Of a stretch of DNA of 55,667 nucleotides, positions 9,219 to 17,691 are shown in pieces. The position numbers and the translations under genes are program-made. The number at the start of each line of letters is the position of its first letter. The stretch's first letter is position 1. Location: positions 1 to 55,667 of the forward strand of contig JASGDY010000123.1 in assembly GCA_047606825.1 (NCBI GenBank), read 5' to 3'. The notes below the pieces were generated by a model that saw nothing but the letters and a program-made list of their open reading frames with translations, was not told the origin of the DNA and ran no database searches. This DNA is from Rhizosphaericola sp047606825 (GTDB lineage: Bacteria > Bacteroidota > Bacteroidia > Chitinophagales > Chitinophagaceae).

Positions 9219-10517
9219 ATGAAACGCGTTTTTATATATTTATTTTCCCTGTTCACCCTGGGGCAAGTCGCGGCGCAGGAGGCTAACAATGCCTCTGCGT
9301 TGAAAAGCTTAATCAACCAGTCGTTTTCCTATTTCCCCAAACTCAACGAAGCGCAGAACAATACCATCATCGCGCAGAACCAGGTAGACCTTGCCAACAA
9401 CAATAATTTGCAGGTCAGCGGCACGGCCGATTATACTTACGTGCGTCCCAAAATCACCATCCCGTTTCCGTTGAACGGTGAGACGGTCGATTTTCAGTTT
9501 GCACCCGTACATTCTGGCAATGCAGCGATTGAAGCGTCCTACGTGTTGTTTGATTTTGGAAAAATAAAAGCCGACGTAGACCAGGCGAAGACAGGTCTGC
9601 AACTCGCCAACCACAATATCGACTACCTGAAAAACCAATTGGCATACCAAGTAGCGAACATCTATTACAATATCGTCTATTACAAAAAAGCGATAGCAAT
9701 CGAGGATTCCGTCATCAGCTACCTGGCATACAACAAAACAATCGTCAGCAGCAAACTCAAGTACGGCGATGCCATCAAAAACGATGTACTCAACATCCAG
9801 TCCAGCATCGACAACGAATCCAACACACGCGAAAACCTCAAAAGTGCGCTGGAAAAGCAATACAGCCTACTCGCTTATACGACAGGCAACACAACCAAAC
9901 CGGCATCCGACAGTTTCGATTTTGAACTGCCGTTGACCAACGAAGAACAGGCGTTTTTGGATGCGGAGACCAACAATCCCGACTTTGCTGTTGCCAAAGA
10001 CAAAGTGGCACAGATCGACGCCGCCATCAACGTTTCCAAACTGGTGATGCGCCCCTCCGTGACCTTGCACGGCTCCACCGGTTTCAAGAACGGCTACGTC
10101 CCCGAAATACAGGAAATGCGTTACAATTACCAAGCCGGTGTGACACTGCACGTGCCGATATACGACGGCAACAAAATGAAAAAGCAAATCGCGCTCAACC
10201 AAAGCCAAAAGAAACAGTCCGAACTCGCCATCGAAACGATGGAAAACGACTATAAAAAAGATATCCAACAGGCATTCATAGACCTGCGTACCAGCCAAAA
10301 CCAAATAGGCCACACAGGTTCGCAGATTGCAGAAGCGATAGAAGCCGAAAAACTGGCAACCACGCGCTTCGTCAACGGTGTCGGTACCAACCTCGAAATC
10401 ACAAACGCCAGCACCAACGTGCAAAAAGCCCAGTTCGCAAGGTTGCAGTACCAGTACCAAGAATGTCTTGCCAAAATACAGTTGTCCAGGTTGCTCGGCA
10501 ACAAGTACTGGCAATAA
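9219..10517 (+). CDS. TolC-family outer-membrane efflux channel
   Basis: A 432-residue outer-membrane protein with a signal peptide (about 1-19, ending VAAQ) and two OEP repeats rich in Asn, Gln and coiled-coil heptads. Typical TolC-like stretches include SYVLFDFGKIKADVDQA in the first repeat and VPIYDGNKMKKQIALNQ in the second, then the final AKIQLSRLLG helix. It forms the trimeric exit duct of the pump encoded just upstream (54-nt gap). A terminator candidate lies about 195 nt further on. Confidence 0.95.
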   Translation: MKRVFIYLFSLFTLGQVAAQEANNASALKSLINQSFSYFPKLNEAQNNTIIAQNQVDLANNNNLQVSGTADYTYVRPKITIPFPLNGETVDFQFAPVHSGNAAIEASYVLFDFGKIKADVDQAKTGLQLANHNIDYLKNQLAYQVANIYYNIVYYKKAIAIEDSVISYLAYNKTIVSSKLKYGDAIKNDVLNIQSSIDNESNTRENLKSALEKQYSLLAYTTGNTTKPASDSFDFELPLTNEEQAFLDAETNNPDFAVAKDKVAQIDAAINVSKLVMRPSVTLHGSTGFKNGYVPEIQEMRYNYQAGVTLHVPIYDGNKMKKQIALNQSQKKQSELAIETMENDYKKDIQQAFIDLRTSQNQIGHTGSQIAEAIEAEKLATTRFVNGVGTNLEITNASTNVQKAQFARLQYQYQECLAKIQLSRLLGNKYWQ

Positions 10518-10852
10518 CAAAGACAAAATTATAAAGCGTAAAAAAGCGGACAACCGCTATTTAGGAAGACAGTAAGATGCGATTTTGATTTTTTAAATAG
10601 ACCTTTCACACTTTGTGCCTTTGCCCTCCATAGTGTCTTTGCGCGAAAAAATCGGCCTGTTTTTAACATACACTTCGTATTACATTTTTTACAGTTGGTT
10701 TTGGTGAACACGGGCAGTCCTTTCCAGGACCGCCCTTTTTTGGTCGATGCATTAAAGGTGTTGCGTTGGTTTCAGGTTTTGCCTTTGGACTTTTGGTTTA
10801 ACATCGGCTACCTCACACCTTTTAACTATCTTGCGTCCCATTTCACGACAAC
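10518..10852. other. Intergenic between efflux operon and metF
   Basis: No gene. It holds a degenerate dispersed motif around 10607-10650 (tgtctttgcgcgaaaaa) that reappears inverted near 13340-13375, and a terminator hairpin (10712-10741). Upstream of metF a TATCTTGC (10827-10834) resembles a -7 box with one mismatch. I looked for a SAM riboswitch and see none. Confidence 0.5.
10712..10741 (+). terminator. Rho-independent terminator of efflux operon
   Basis: GGGC-A-GTCCT pairs with AGGAC-C-GCCC around a TTCC loop, with one mismatch, and is followed directly by six Ts. It is the first strong terminator after the TolC-like gene. Confidence 0.75.
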
Positions 10853-11809
10853 ATGAAGATTACAGAATATATCAGTAAGGCGGGCAGTACTCTTCTTTCT
10901 TACGAGATACTGCCGCCACTGAAAGGAAAAGATATCGGCTCGATATACAACCACCTGGACCCCTTGATGGAATTTAAGCCATCATGGATTAACGTCACCT
11001 ACCACAGGACGGAAGCAGTTTTCAAAAAACGCGCCAACGGCGCCATCGAAAAAACCAAGATGCGCAAGCGCCCCGGCACGGTCGGCATCTGCGCCGCACT
11101 GAAAAACCATTATGGCGTGGACACGGTACCGCATATCATCTGTGGCGGTTTTTCCAAAAACGACACGGAAGACGCGCTGATTGACCTTAATTTCCTGGGT
11201 ATTGACAATATACTCGCACTGCGTGGCGACGCGGCAAAGAGCGATGGCATCTTCATCCCAGAACCAGACGGTCACCGTTACGCACTGGACTTGGTCAGGC
11301 AGGTGGCAAACCTCAACAAAGGTATCTACCTCGAAGACGGCGAGGTAACGGACGGCATTGCCACGGATTTCTGTATTGGTGTCGCGGGCTATCCGGAAAA
11401 ACATTTCGAAGCGTCCAACATAGCGGACGACCTGGCTTTTCTTAAAGCCAAGGTAGATGCCGGTGCGCAATACATCATGACGCAGATGTTTTTTGACAAC
11501 CAAAAGTTTTTCGGTTTTGTAAAAAACTGCCGCGACCTGGGCATCAACGTTCCCATCATTCCCGGTCTGAAACCCTTGACCCGAAAGAAACAGTTGTCCA
11601 TCCTGCCAAAGATTTTCAACGTACAAATCCCTAAAGACCTCGCCGACGCCCTACTGCAAACAGACAACGACGCTGACGCAGAAAAAGTAGGGACGGAATG
11701 GCTCATACAGCAAAGCAGGGAACTACGGGCGTTTGGTGTCCCGGTATTGCATTACTACACACTGGGCAAACCAGAGACGATACGCAATGTGGTAAAAGAA
11801 TTGTTTTGA
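10853..11809 (+). CDS. metF: Methylenetetrahydrofolate reductase
   Basis: A 318-residue TIM-barrel flavoenzyme. It reduces 5,10-methylene-THF to 5-methyl-THF, feeding methionine synthesis. Characteristic stretches: SYEILPPLKG at the N-terminus, NVTYHRTEA, the GIDNILALRGD loop, and GAQYIMTQMFFDNQKFF near residue 205, the MetF signature. The length matches bacterial MetF (about 300). It appears monocistronic and converges on the hydrolase gene. Confidence 0.96.
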   Translation: MKITEYISKAGSTLLSYEILPPLKGKDIGSIYNHLDPLMEFKPSWINVTYHRTEAVFKKRANGAIEKTKMRKRPGTVGICAALKNHYGVDTVPHIICGGFSKNDTEDALIDLNFLGIDNILALRGDAAKSDGIFIPEPDGHRYALDLVRQVANLNKGIYLEDGEVTDGIATDFCIGVAGYPEKHFEASNIADDLAFLKAKVDAGAQYIMTQMFFDNQKFFGFVKNCRDLGINVPIIPGLKPLTRKKQLSILPKIFNVQIPKDLADALLQTDNDADAEKVGTEWLIQQSRELRAFGVPVLHYYTLGKPETIRNVVKELF

Positions 11810-11860
11810 TTTCTCTTGAATATTACGGTCTTTTATCGAACAAGAGGGACGTACATGCAG

Positions 11861-12679
11861 TCAACCGATTGCAGCCGCGATATCCGCAAGCGTTTCCTCA
11901 TTTGCCAACAACAGGTGACCGGACAGCAGGGTTTGTATCTGCACAAAATCCTCCGCCCCTTCTTTTAAATATTTACCCAAACGGCAAGGCACAATGGAAT
12001 CATACTGCCCAAAGAAAAGATAGACGGGCGTTTTATAGTCGTTGATTTCCTTTTTTATAACAGTGGCATCGGGATAAAAATGGCGCGTTACCATCAACCG
12101 GGCATACACTAGATGCGCAGTATCTTCATCTTCGTAAGACGACCTTATCAGGTTATACACGCTCCTGTTGATAATATGGGATTGATAGGCTAGGTGCGTT
12201 AAAGCCATGATACGCTTGGAGGAATCGCTTAATCTTTTAAAAATCTTAGGGCCGAGTTGGGTGCGGAACAGAAAGCGGTGACCAAACGAGCGTTTTAGAC
12301 CATCGGGCGCAAGCAATAGCAGTTTAGTGACTTTTTCTGGAAAGCATTGGTACATATACAACGCAATACGTCCGCCCATGCTGTGTCCCATCAAATCAAA
12401 GCGTTCCAATTCCGTATTGAGTTCCTGCTGCGTAATTAATTGAAATATCTGCAACAAGATGTCTGCCGTTAGTTCCGCCTCTTTCCAGTCCGTCTGCCCG
12501 TGCAAGGGGAAATCGAGTGCAAACAGCATTTTTCCGGGAGAGCACAATTTCCCCAAACCCGCATACGCACTGCCAGTGAGCGAAAAACCGTGCAAACAGA
12601 AAACAGGGGCTTTGCCCTGTCCGTAAACATGGTAGGCTATCGAACTTTTTTTATAATGGACAAAACGTGTTGGTTGCAT
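11861..12679 (-). CDS. Alpha/beta-hydrolase fold protein
   Basis: A 272-residue cytoplasmic hydrolase. It has the oxyanion segment FCLHGFSLTG, the nucleophile elbow GHSMGG, a later FGQYDSIVP acid region (Asp) and SGHLLLAN holding the catalytic His, so the Ser-Asp-His triad appears complete. The substrate cannot be read from the sequence; esterase or MhpC-like C-C hydrolases share this layout. I chose the ATG at 12679, 2 nt after the pnuC stop; an in-frame ATG at 12721 would overlap pnuC. The tight spacing makes it the second gene of a pnuC transcript. Confidence 0.9.
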   Translation of the reverse strand: MQPTRFVHYKKSSIAYHVYGQGKAPVFCLHGFSLTGSAYAGLGKLCSPGKMLFALDFPLHGQTDWKEAELTADILLQIFQLITQQELNTELERFDLMGHSMGGRIALYMYQCFPEKVTKLLLLAPDGLKRSFGHRFLFRTQLGPKIFKRLSDSSKRIMALTHLAYQSHIINRSVYNLIRSSYEDEDTAHLVYARLMVTRHFYPDATVIKKEINDYKTPVYLFFGQYDSIVPCRLGKYLKEGAEDFVQIQTLLSGHLLLANEETLADIAAAIG

Positions 12680-12681
12680 TT

Positions 12682-13299
12682 TTACATCATTGTCTTTAAC
12701 TGCCGGCATTTCTTTAACCAAGCAAACAAACCCGCAACGGCTATCACCAGGAAAACTAAAAACTGCACCATCGTAAACACGTAACCTTTCCTAAAATACA
12801 AAGGCATGGAAACCAGGTCGGTCAATATCCACCAATACCAGCTTTCCACTTTTTTACGATTCATCAGGAACATGGCCGTGTAGGCCGTCGCCGAAGCAAA
12901 AGCATCCTGCATCGGCACGACGCTGGGCGTGTACTTTCTCAATACAAAAAACAGTGCGCCAAACATCAACAGGAAAAATCCCATCGTCTGCACCCATTCT
13001 TTGCCACTATTCATCGAGATATGCAATTGGTCGCCGTCAGCCTCTTTTTTGGAAGACCACAGCCACCAACCGTACACGCTCATTAACGTGTAATAGATGT
13101 TCAACCCTGCCTCGGCATACAGTGCCCCCTCAAAACTGATGAAAATATAAATCGCGGTGCTGACGATACCCGTAGGGTACACCCAGATATTTTCCATCTT
13201 GGAAAGTAACGTGCTGGCGATGCCCAGCAACGCCGCGGCATATTCCCAAAACGTTGTCTGTCGCAGGCCTTGTACAAATTGGTCGTAGAGGTTTTGCAT
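12682..13299 (-). CDS. pnuC: PnuC-type nicotinamide riboside transporter
   Basis: A 205-residue inner-membrane protein with about seven TM helices. PnuC facilitates uptake of an NAD precursor (nicotinamide riboside), or thiamine or riboflavin in paralogues. Family signatures: NIWVYPTGIVSTAIYI in TM2, the YYTLMSVYGWWLW motif (WxxW substrate gate) and ESWYWWILTDLVSMPLYF with its conserved aromatics near the C-terminus. The start is ATG 13299; an open extension upstream has no family resemblance. I see no NAD or TPP riboswitch upstream, so the exact vitamin is undecided. Confidence 0.92.
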   Translation of the reverse strand: MQNLYDQFVQGLRQTTFWEYAAALLGIASTLLSKMENIWVYPTGIVSTAIYIFISFEGALYAEAGLNIYYTLMSVYGWWLWSSKKEADGDQLHISMNSGKEWVQTMGFFLLMFGALFFVLRKYTPSVVPMQDAFASATAYTAMFLMNRKKVESWYWWILTDLVSMPLYFRKGYVFTMVQFLVFLVIAVAGLFAWLKKCRQLKTMM

Positions 13300-13379
13300 A
13301 ACATTACAAAATAAGAACAAAATCATGACTGCGAAGTGATTTTCGCACAAAGACACAAAGGAGCAAAGACGCTACACTC

Positions 13380-13403
13380 GTGGTGCGTATCTGTACGCAC
13401 CAC
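13380..13403. repeat. Perfect 10-bp stem hairpin
   Basis: GTGGTGCGTA and TACGCACCAC flank a TCTG loop between the divergent pnuC and permease genes. No T-tract follows on either strand, so it is not a standard terminator; it could be an operator or part of a leader. Confidence 0.4.
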
Positions 13404-13456
13404 AAGCCTTGACCTCACGGCTGACATTTTTTCCATTTTCCTTTTGACTTAATAAA

Positions 13457-13464
13457 TATCTTTG
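13457..13464 (+). promoter_or_regulatory. TAnnTTTG -7 box
   Basis: TATCTTTG ends 15 nt before the ATG of the permease gene. This rules out the in-frame TTG at 13462 as the start, because it lies inside the box. Confidence 0.55.
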
Positions 13465-13479
13465 TCCAAATATCCCGTC

Positions 13480-14604
13480 ATGGAAACGTCCAAACAACCT
13501 TTTTTTGTACAGTTCAGCCTTAGGTTGCTGAGTTTTGTATTGCTATTGTTGTTGGCATATTTAGGTGAGAGCATCTTGAAACCGCTCGCATTTGCAGGGA
13601 TTTTTACGCTTGGGATGATTGGACCTTGCGGCTGGCTGGAACGTCGGGGATTTAACCGTTCGTGGGCAGCGGCGACCTGCGTATTGGTGGGCTTGGCATT
13701 GGTCGGCCTGGTTGTATCTTTCCTGTCTACGCAGATTGCTGGTTTCAGGGAAGACATCCCGCACCTGAAAGAACAGTTCAGCACGGCAATCACCGGACTG
13801 GAAAAATTCCTGCATGACAGATACAACATGGAAAAAAACCAGATGCTGGACTATGTAAAGCAAGGACAGGACAAACTACTGAGCAACTCGTCCAGTCTGT
13901 TGGGAAGTACGGTGTCAGCATTTACAACTATCCTGCTGTTCACTGTGTTGATTCCGATTTATACTTTTTTGATGCTGATATACAGAAGCCAGGTTTCCAC
14001 TTTTCTGAAGCTGGTTTTTGCAGACAAATTCCACGACCGTATTGCGCTAATCATGGACAATACAAAACATGTCATCCACAGCTATGTCGGCGGGCTCATC
14101 ATTGAGATGGTCGTGGTGGCCGCCATAAACTGCGTCGCTATGTCGATACTTGGTATCAAATACGCGATTCTGCTCGGTGTGTTGGCAGCCGTGATGAACG
14201 TGATTCCGTATGTGGGCATTTTCAGTGCGATGGTGGTTTCTGGACTGATTACCTTGTCCACTAACGGGCCGTCCAACGCACTCGTCACCATTCTGATATT
14301 GGTCGGTGTACACCTGCTGGACAGCAACGTGCTGTTGCCCAAGATTGTCGGCAGCAAAGTCAAGCTCAACGCGCTTGTCACGATTCTGGTCGTCATCATA
14401 GGTGAACATATCTGGGGCATTCCCGGCATGTTTCTGTCCGTACCGTTCACGGCAATTTTAAAAGTCATCTTTGACGATTCCTTTTCTATGCAGCACTGGG
14501 GCGTTCTGTTGGGCGAGGAAGAAGCCATCAAACCCAGCTTGTCCCGCATCAAGAAAATAAAAAATAAAAAAGCGCAACCCCCTCCCCCCAACGCGCAACG
14601 TTAA
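13480..14604 (+). CDS. AI-2E family transporter (UPF0118)
   Basis: A 374-residue inner-membrane protein of the AI-2E/PerM family with about eight TM helices and the usual soluble segment (about 70-140) between TM3 and TM4. Landmarks include the ILLFTVLIPIYTFLMLIY helix, the conserved G-I-KYAILLGVLAAVMNVIPYVG segment, and GIPGMFLSVPFTAILKVIF near the C-terminus. The family includes TqsA (autoinducer-2 export) and sodium/proton antiporters, so substrate assignment is not possible. The C-terminal tail is basic and Pro-rich. It is transcribed alone. Confidence 0.93.
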   Translation: METSKQPFFVQFSLRLLSFVLLLLLAYLGESILKPLAFAGIFTLGMIGPCGWLERRGFNRSWAAATCVLVGLALVGLVVSFLSTQIAGFREDIPHLKEQFSTAITGLEKFLHDRYNMEKNQMLDYVKQGQDKLLSNSSSLLGSTVSAFTTILLFTVLIPIYTFLMLIYRSQVSTFLKLVFADKFHDRIALIMDNTKHVIHSYVGGLIIEMVVVAAINCVAMSILGIKYAILLGVLAAVMNVIPYVGIFSAMVVSGLITLSTNGPSNALVTILILVGVHLLDSNVLLPKIVGSKVKLNALVTILVVIIGEHIWGIPGMFLSVPFTAILKVIFDDSFSMQHWGVLLGEEEAIKPSLSRIKKIKNKKAQPPPPNAQR

Positions 14605-14630
14605 CGGCACTTATTCAATATCGAGGCCAT

Positions 14631-14770
14631 TTAGAAGCTGTTTGAGTTATTTATTTTCTTCTCCGCAAAGTCCCCGCCGCGGCGGGGACTTTGCGGGAAG
14701 TGATACTCGTTTTTATGTCTTGGAAGCATATAAAACCGTACAGAAAAACTTAACCCAAACCAGTCTCTAA
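14631..14770. repeat. Dispersed palindromic element, copy A
   Basis: A 140-bp unit whose ends read TTAGAAGCTGTTTGAG and, inverted, TTAGAGACTGGTTTGG, i.e. imperfect terminal inverted repeats. Inside, 14663-14696 is a perfect 34-nt palindrome (arms CCGCAAAGTCCCCGCCG and complement, no loop). The remaining arm contains a conserved block (about 14708-14748). The reverse complement matches copy B at 42704-42841 along its whole length at high identity. It carries no gene of its own. It fits a MITE-like or REP-like mobile unit. Confidence 0.8.
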
Positions 14771-14841
14771 TATTTTTTGAAATTATTTTTACAGAATCTA
14801 GCTCTGCTCAGATTTGTTTTCATACTTGAATCGCTCATTTT

Positions 14842-15558
14842 ATGGTCAATACATTACTCGGTTCCGTATTTCTGATACCGACGGTGTTGCAGGACGACGA
14901 AGCTGCGTTGGCTTCGCTGCCACAAAATATCCTCGACACTGTCCGCCGTTGCCAGGTTATCTTTTCGGAAAATGAAAGAACGACACGCCGCCACCTGAAA
15001 AAAATGGACAACGCCATCGTCATCGACGACTTCGAATGGTTTGCCATCGGAAAGCTGGAAGACAGCGTCCGCCGACAGTTCCGCGAAAAAATACAATCGG
15101 GAAAAAACATCGCCATCGTCAGCGAAGCCGGTTGTCCGGGCATTGCCGACCCTGGGCAGCTACTCGTCGCAGAAGCGCAGCAACTCGGAGCCGTGGTGCA
15201 TCCACTGGTCGGACCCAGCAGTATTTTGCTGGCATTGATGGCAAGTGGCATGAATGGGCAGCATTTCCATTTCCTTGGCTACCTACCTGTCGATGCCAAT
15301 GCCAGAAAAAACAAAATCAAACAAATAGAAGCCTCCGCATCCAACGAGAACAGCACCCAGATTTTCATCGAAACGCCCTATCGTAACCTTCCTTTGGTAA
15401 AGGACCTATTGTCCTATGCACGTCCATCGACGCTGCTCTGTATTGCCTGCAACATTACGGCAGCCAACGAGAACATACGCACCAAAACCATAAAAGACTG
15501 GAAAAAACAAAACCTGGATTATATCCACAAACAGCCTACAATATTTTTAATAAATTGA
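14842..15558 (+). CDS. RsmI-like tetrapyrrole-methylase-fold methyltransferase
   Basis: A 238-residue SAM-dependent methyltransferase of the RsmI type, which 2'-O-methylates C1402 of 16S rRNA. The N-terminal LIPTVL and later SENERTTRRHLK, VSEAGCPGIADPG (SAM-binding loop), GPSSILLALMASG and FLGYLP follow the family order. It is shorter than E. coli RsmI (about 286) and lacks its C-terminal extension, which is common for the second RsmI-like protein of Bacteroidota. Whether it acts at C1402 is therefore inferred. Its stop codon lies within the inverted repeat that separates it from the convergent gene. Confidence 0.85.
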   Translation: MVNTLLGSVFLIPTVLQDDEAALASLPQNILDTVRRCQVIFSENERTTRRHLKKMDNAIVIDDFEWFAIGKLEDSVRRQFREKIQSGKNIAIVSEAGCPGIADPGQLLVAEAQQLGAVVHPLVGPSSILLALMASGMNGQHFHFLGYLPVDANARKNKIKQIEASASNENSTQIFIETPYRNLPLVKDLLSYARPSTLLCIACNITAANENIRTKTIKDWKKQNLDYIHKQPTIFLIN

Positions 15559-15617
15559 AAATGGAGCGTTGAAAGTGGAAAACTACGTTAGAATCACTTT
15601 CAACGCTCCATTTTCAA
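15555..15617. terminator. Bidirectional hairpin between convergent genes
   Basis: Perfect 23-nt arms (15555-15577 and 15595-15617) with a 17-nt loop lie between the methylase and the convergent secreted protein gene. AT-rich ends give an A-tract before and a T-tract after the stem on both strands, so it can terminate both transcripts. Confidence 0.7.
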
Positions 15618-15623
15618 CAACAC

Positions 15624-16304
15624 TCACTCTGCCCCCAAAATCCTGTAACCCCTGGATGGCACATGGAAGAGATGCTCAGATATAGGCATCAGATTGATAC
15701 TCCTGGCATGGATAACGATAGGGTCGGCATTGCTGTCATCCACGGATTCGTAACGCATGACGATACCGGGAATATCTTTGAACTGGTATTTGTTTTCCTT
15801 GGCACTAGGCACTACGTCAAGTGTATAATACACATTGTACTTGCTACCGTTTTCCAGTGACAGCAAGGCTTTACCGCAACGATAGCCCAATATGACCACC
15901 ACGCTCTCCGTATCCAGAACAGTCGTTGCATTTTGGTACATATTGTTTTTGATGCGCCAGTCCGAGGAGTCCAATATCGCTTTGTATTTGTTGGGGCCGA
16001 TTTCCTTTAGGATGTTGACATAACCTGTGGTGGTGTTTTGCAGTATCGTCTGCAAATAATTGGCGGTATTGTAGGAAAAATCTGTCCGTACCTGTCCGCC
16101 ATGTATGTACACGGTCTTGAACGCATTGACCAACACGGAATCCTTGTCCTGGTAGGTAACGGAGTAATAAATGGTACAATCTCCAAGCTGACGCTGCGAG
16201 CGCGCCTCCACATAAGCCAACAGCACGCACAACGATACGATGCCGCACCGCACCAGCGGCTTAATAGATATATTAAAAAAAAGGCTTCTCAAGACATCAT
16301 TCAT
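15624..16304 (-). CDS. Secreted protein, GLPGLI-like
   Basis: A 226-residue protein with an N-terminal basic segment, a hydrophobic helix (about 18-33) and a likely signal cleavage before QRQLGDC. The mature part is beta-rich, with YYSVTYQDKDS, a central segment of Asn/Thr repeats and KDIPGIVMRYES near residue 185, which resembles the GLPGLI-type motif of secreted Bacteroidota proteins. No catalytic motif is visible. It is probably periplasmic or surface-exposed. It is the only gene on its strand here and its function is unknown. Confidence 0.7.
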   Translation of the reverse strand: MNDVLRSLFFNISIKPLVRCGIVSLCVLLAYVEARSQRQLGDCTIYYSVTYQDKDSVLVNAFKTVYIHGGQVRTDFSYNTANYLQTILQNTTTGYVNILKEIGPNKYKAILDSSDWRIKNNMYQNATTVLDTESVVVILGYRCGKALLSLENGSKYNVYYTLDVVPSAKENKYQFKDIPGIVMRYESVDDSNADPIVIHARSINLMPISEHLFHVPSRGYRILGAE

Positions 16305-16472
16305 TCTTTTGTAAAAATAAGTGATGTTTTATGAATTTTATGATTTTATGATTGGGCGATTGGATGATTGCAATATATGTGATTCACCGAGCACCGCGAC
16401 TGTCTACTGGTTACCGACCACCGACCAATGTAAAAGTATCGCTTTTTTAGTTTTTCCTTTTTACTTTGCAAC

Positions 16473-17195
16473 ATGCAAAAACCCACATTACATACTGTAC
16501 TCTCTCCACGCCTATTGGATTTGTACGATTTGGCGGATGCCGTTGTCGTGGTCATAGACGTATTCCGGGCAACCAGCACCATCGCGACAGCATTGTATAA
16601 CGGAGCGGAACAAGTCATTCCCGTATCAGATGTAGCGACCTGTATCAAAATCGGAGAAGAAACACCTAATTCCATCACCGCAGGCGAACGGGAAGGCAAG
16701 GTAATCCCCGGTCTCCAACACGGCAATTCCCCGGCGGAATATCCACGTAGTTTCATTGCAGGAAAAACATTGGTACTGACGACGACCAATGGCACCAAAC
16801 TGCTCAATATGGCTTTGCAGATGGGCGCTTCCGACATCATCACGGCTTCATTTCCCAATATCTCCGCGACTTGCAACTACTTGGCAGCCAACGGAAAAAA
16901 TGTATTGTTGGGGTGCTCCGGATGGAAGGACAAAGTCAACCTGGAAGACACCCTGTTTGCCGGCGCGATTGCCAGTCGTATCGGTGGGCAATATGACATC
17001 CTATGCGACAGCACGCTGGCAGCACAACAAACTTATGAACAACACAGGCACGACCTGCTCTCTTTGGCAAAACAAGCCACACACTGGCATCGGCTGGCAG
17101 GATATGGACTTTCGCACGATTTGCAGTATTGTATTTCGGAAGACACGGCCAATGTGTTGTGCCGCTACCAAGACGGGAAACTGTTAGCTAAGTAA
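16473..17195 (+). CDS. comB: 2-phosphosulfolactate phosphatase (ComB family)
   Basis: A 240-residue protein matching ComB, the Mg-dependent phosphatase that converts 2-phosphosulfolactate to sulfolactate (coenzyme M pathway in archaea, sulfolactate pathways in bacteria). Visible family blocks: VVIDVFRATSTIATAL, TAGEREGKVIPGLQHGNSP, TTTNGTKLLNMA, the GCSGWKDKVNLEDTLFAGAI segment and a C-terminal DLQYCISED. No ComA or ComC gene is adjacent, so the physiological substrate here is uncertain. TACTTTGC just before the ATG resembles a weak -7 box. Confidence 0.88.
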   Translation: MQKPTLHTVLSPRLLDLYDLADAVVVVIDVFRATSTIATALYNGAEQVIPVSDVATCIKIGEETPNSITAGEREGKVIPGLQHGNSPAEYPRSFIAGKTLVLTTTNGTKLLNMALQMGASDIITASFPNISATCNYLAANGKNVLLGCSGWKDKVNLEDTLFAGAIASRIGGQYDILCDSTLAAQQTYEQHRHDLLSLAKQATHWHRLAGYGLSHDLQYCISEDTANVLCRYQDGKLLAK

Positions 17196-17424
17196 AAAGT
17201 TAAAAACAAAAAGCCATTCAAAGCCCAAAGGCAGCAAAACGTCAAATCCCAAAAAGTAGAGAACGGAAAGGCAGTTCTGTTTGCGGTGTTGACAGCACCT
17301 CTTTCGGACAATAACTTTACGCTTGACCGTCAATCCCGACAGCATAAAAACTTATTCCGTTTTGGAAAAAGGACAAATCATAACATTCTCCCAAACAGTA
17401 GACTTTAAATACCCAAGAATAGCC

Positions 17425-17432
17425 TATTTTTG
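17425..17432 (+). promoter_or_regulatory. TAnnTTTG -7 box of the toxin-antitoxin pair
   Basis: TATTTTTG lies 25 nt before the antitoxin ATG, an exact -7 consensus match. Confidence 0.55.
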
Positions 17433-17457
17433 TAAACAAACTTTAAAAGCATGAAAA

Positions 17458-17691
17458 ATGGAAACATACTTAATTGAACTTACCAACAACCATGCATACA
17501 GATTATTGGATGAATTGGAGCAATTACAAATAATAAAAGTGCTCAAAAAAGAGAACAATTACAAGAAGAAGGCAACCAAAAGCTCGACAGCAAAGTTCCG
17601 AGGTGCACTTGGACTAAGTGACCAACAATACCATGATTTTCAGCATCATGCACAAAACATACGAAACGAATGGCAGGAAACTTCCTTATAG
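17458..17691 (+). CDS. Antitoxin of a VapBC-type module
   Basis: A 77-residue, highly charged protein. The N-terminal part (about 1-35) is helical with leucine-rich heptads and a KVLKKEN segment, and the C-terminal half is basic then aromatic, as in small Bacteroidota antitoxins preceding PIN toxins. It would bind and neutralise the toxin and repress the shared promoter. It overlaps the toxin start by 22 nt, implying translational coupling. No named antitoxin domain is obvious. The AT-richer composition and the position between ordinary genes suggest acquisition. Confidence 0.78.
   Translation: METYLIELTNNHAYRLLDELEQLQIIKVLKKENNYKKKATKSSTAKFRGALGLSDQQYHDFQHHAQNIRNEWQETSL

Noticed and set aside
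10518..10852. SAM-type riboswitch before metF
   Set aside because: No kink-turn, conserved core or stem set could be recognised; only a terminator and a degenerate repeat are visible.
13300..13379. Vitamin riboswitch before pnuC
   Set aside because: No TPP (CTGAGA...ACCTGA-type) or NAD-type core present on the minus strand.
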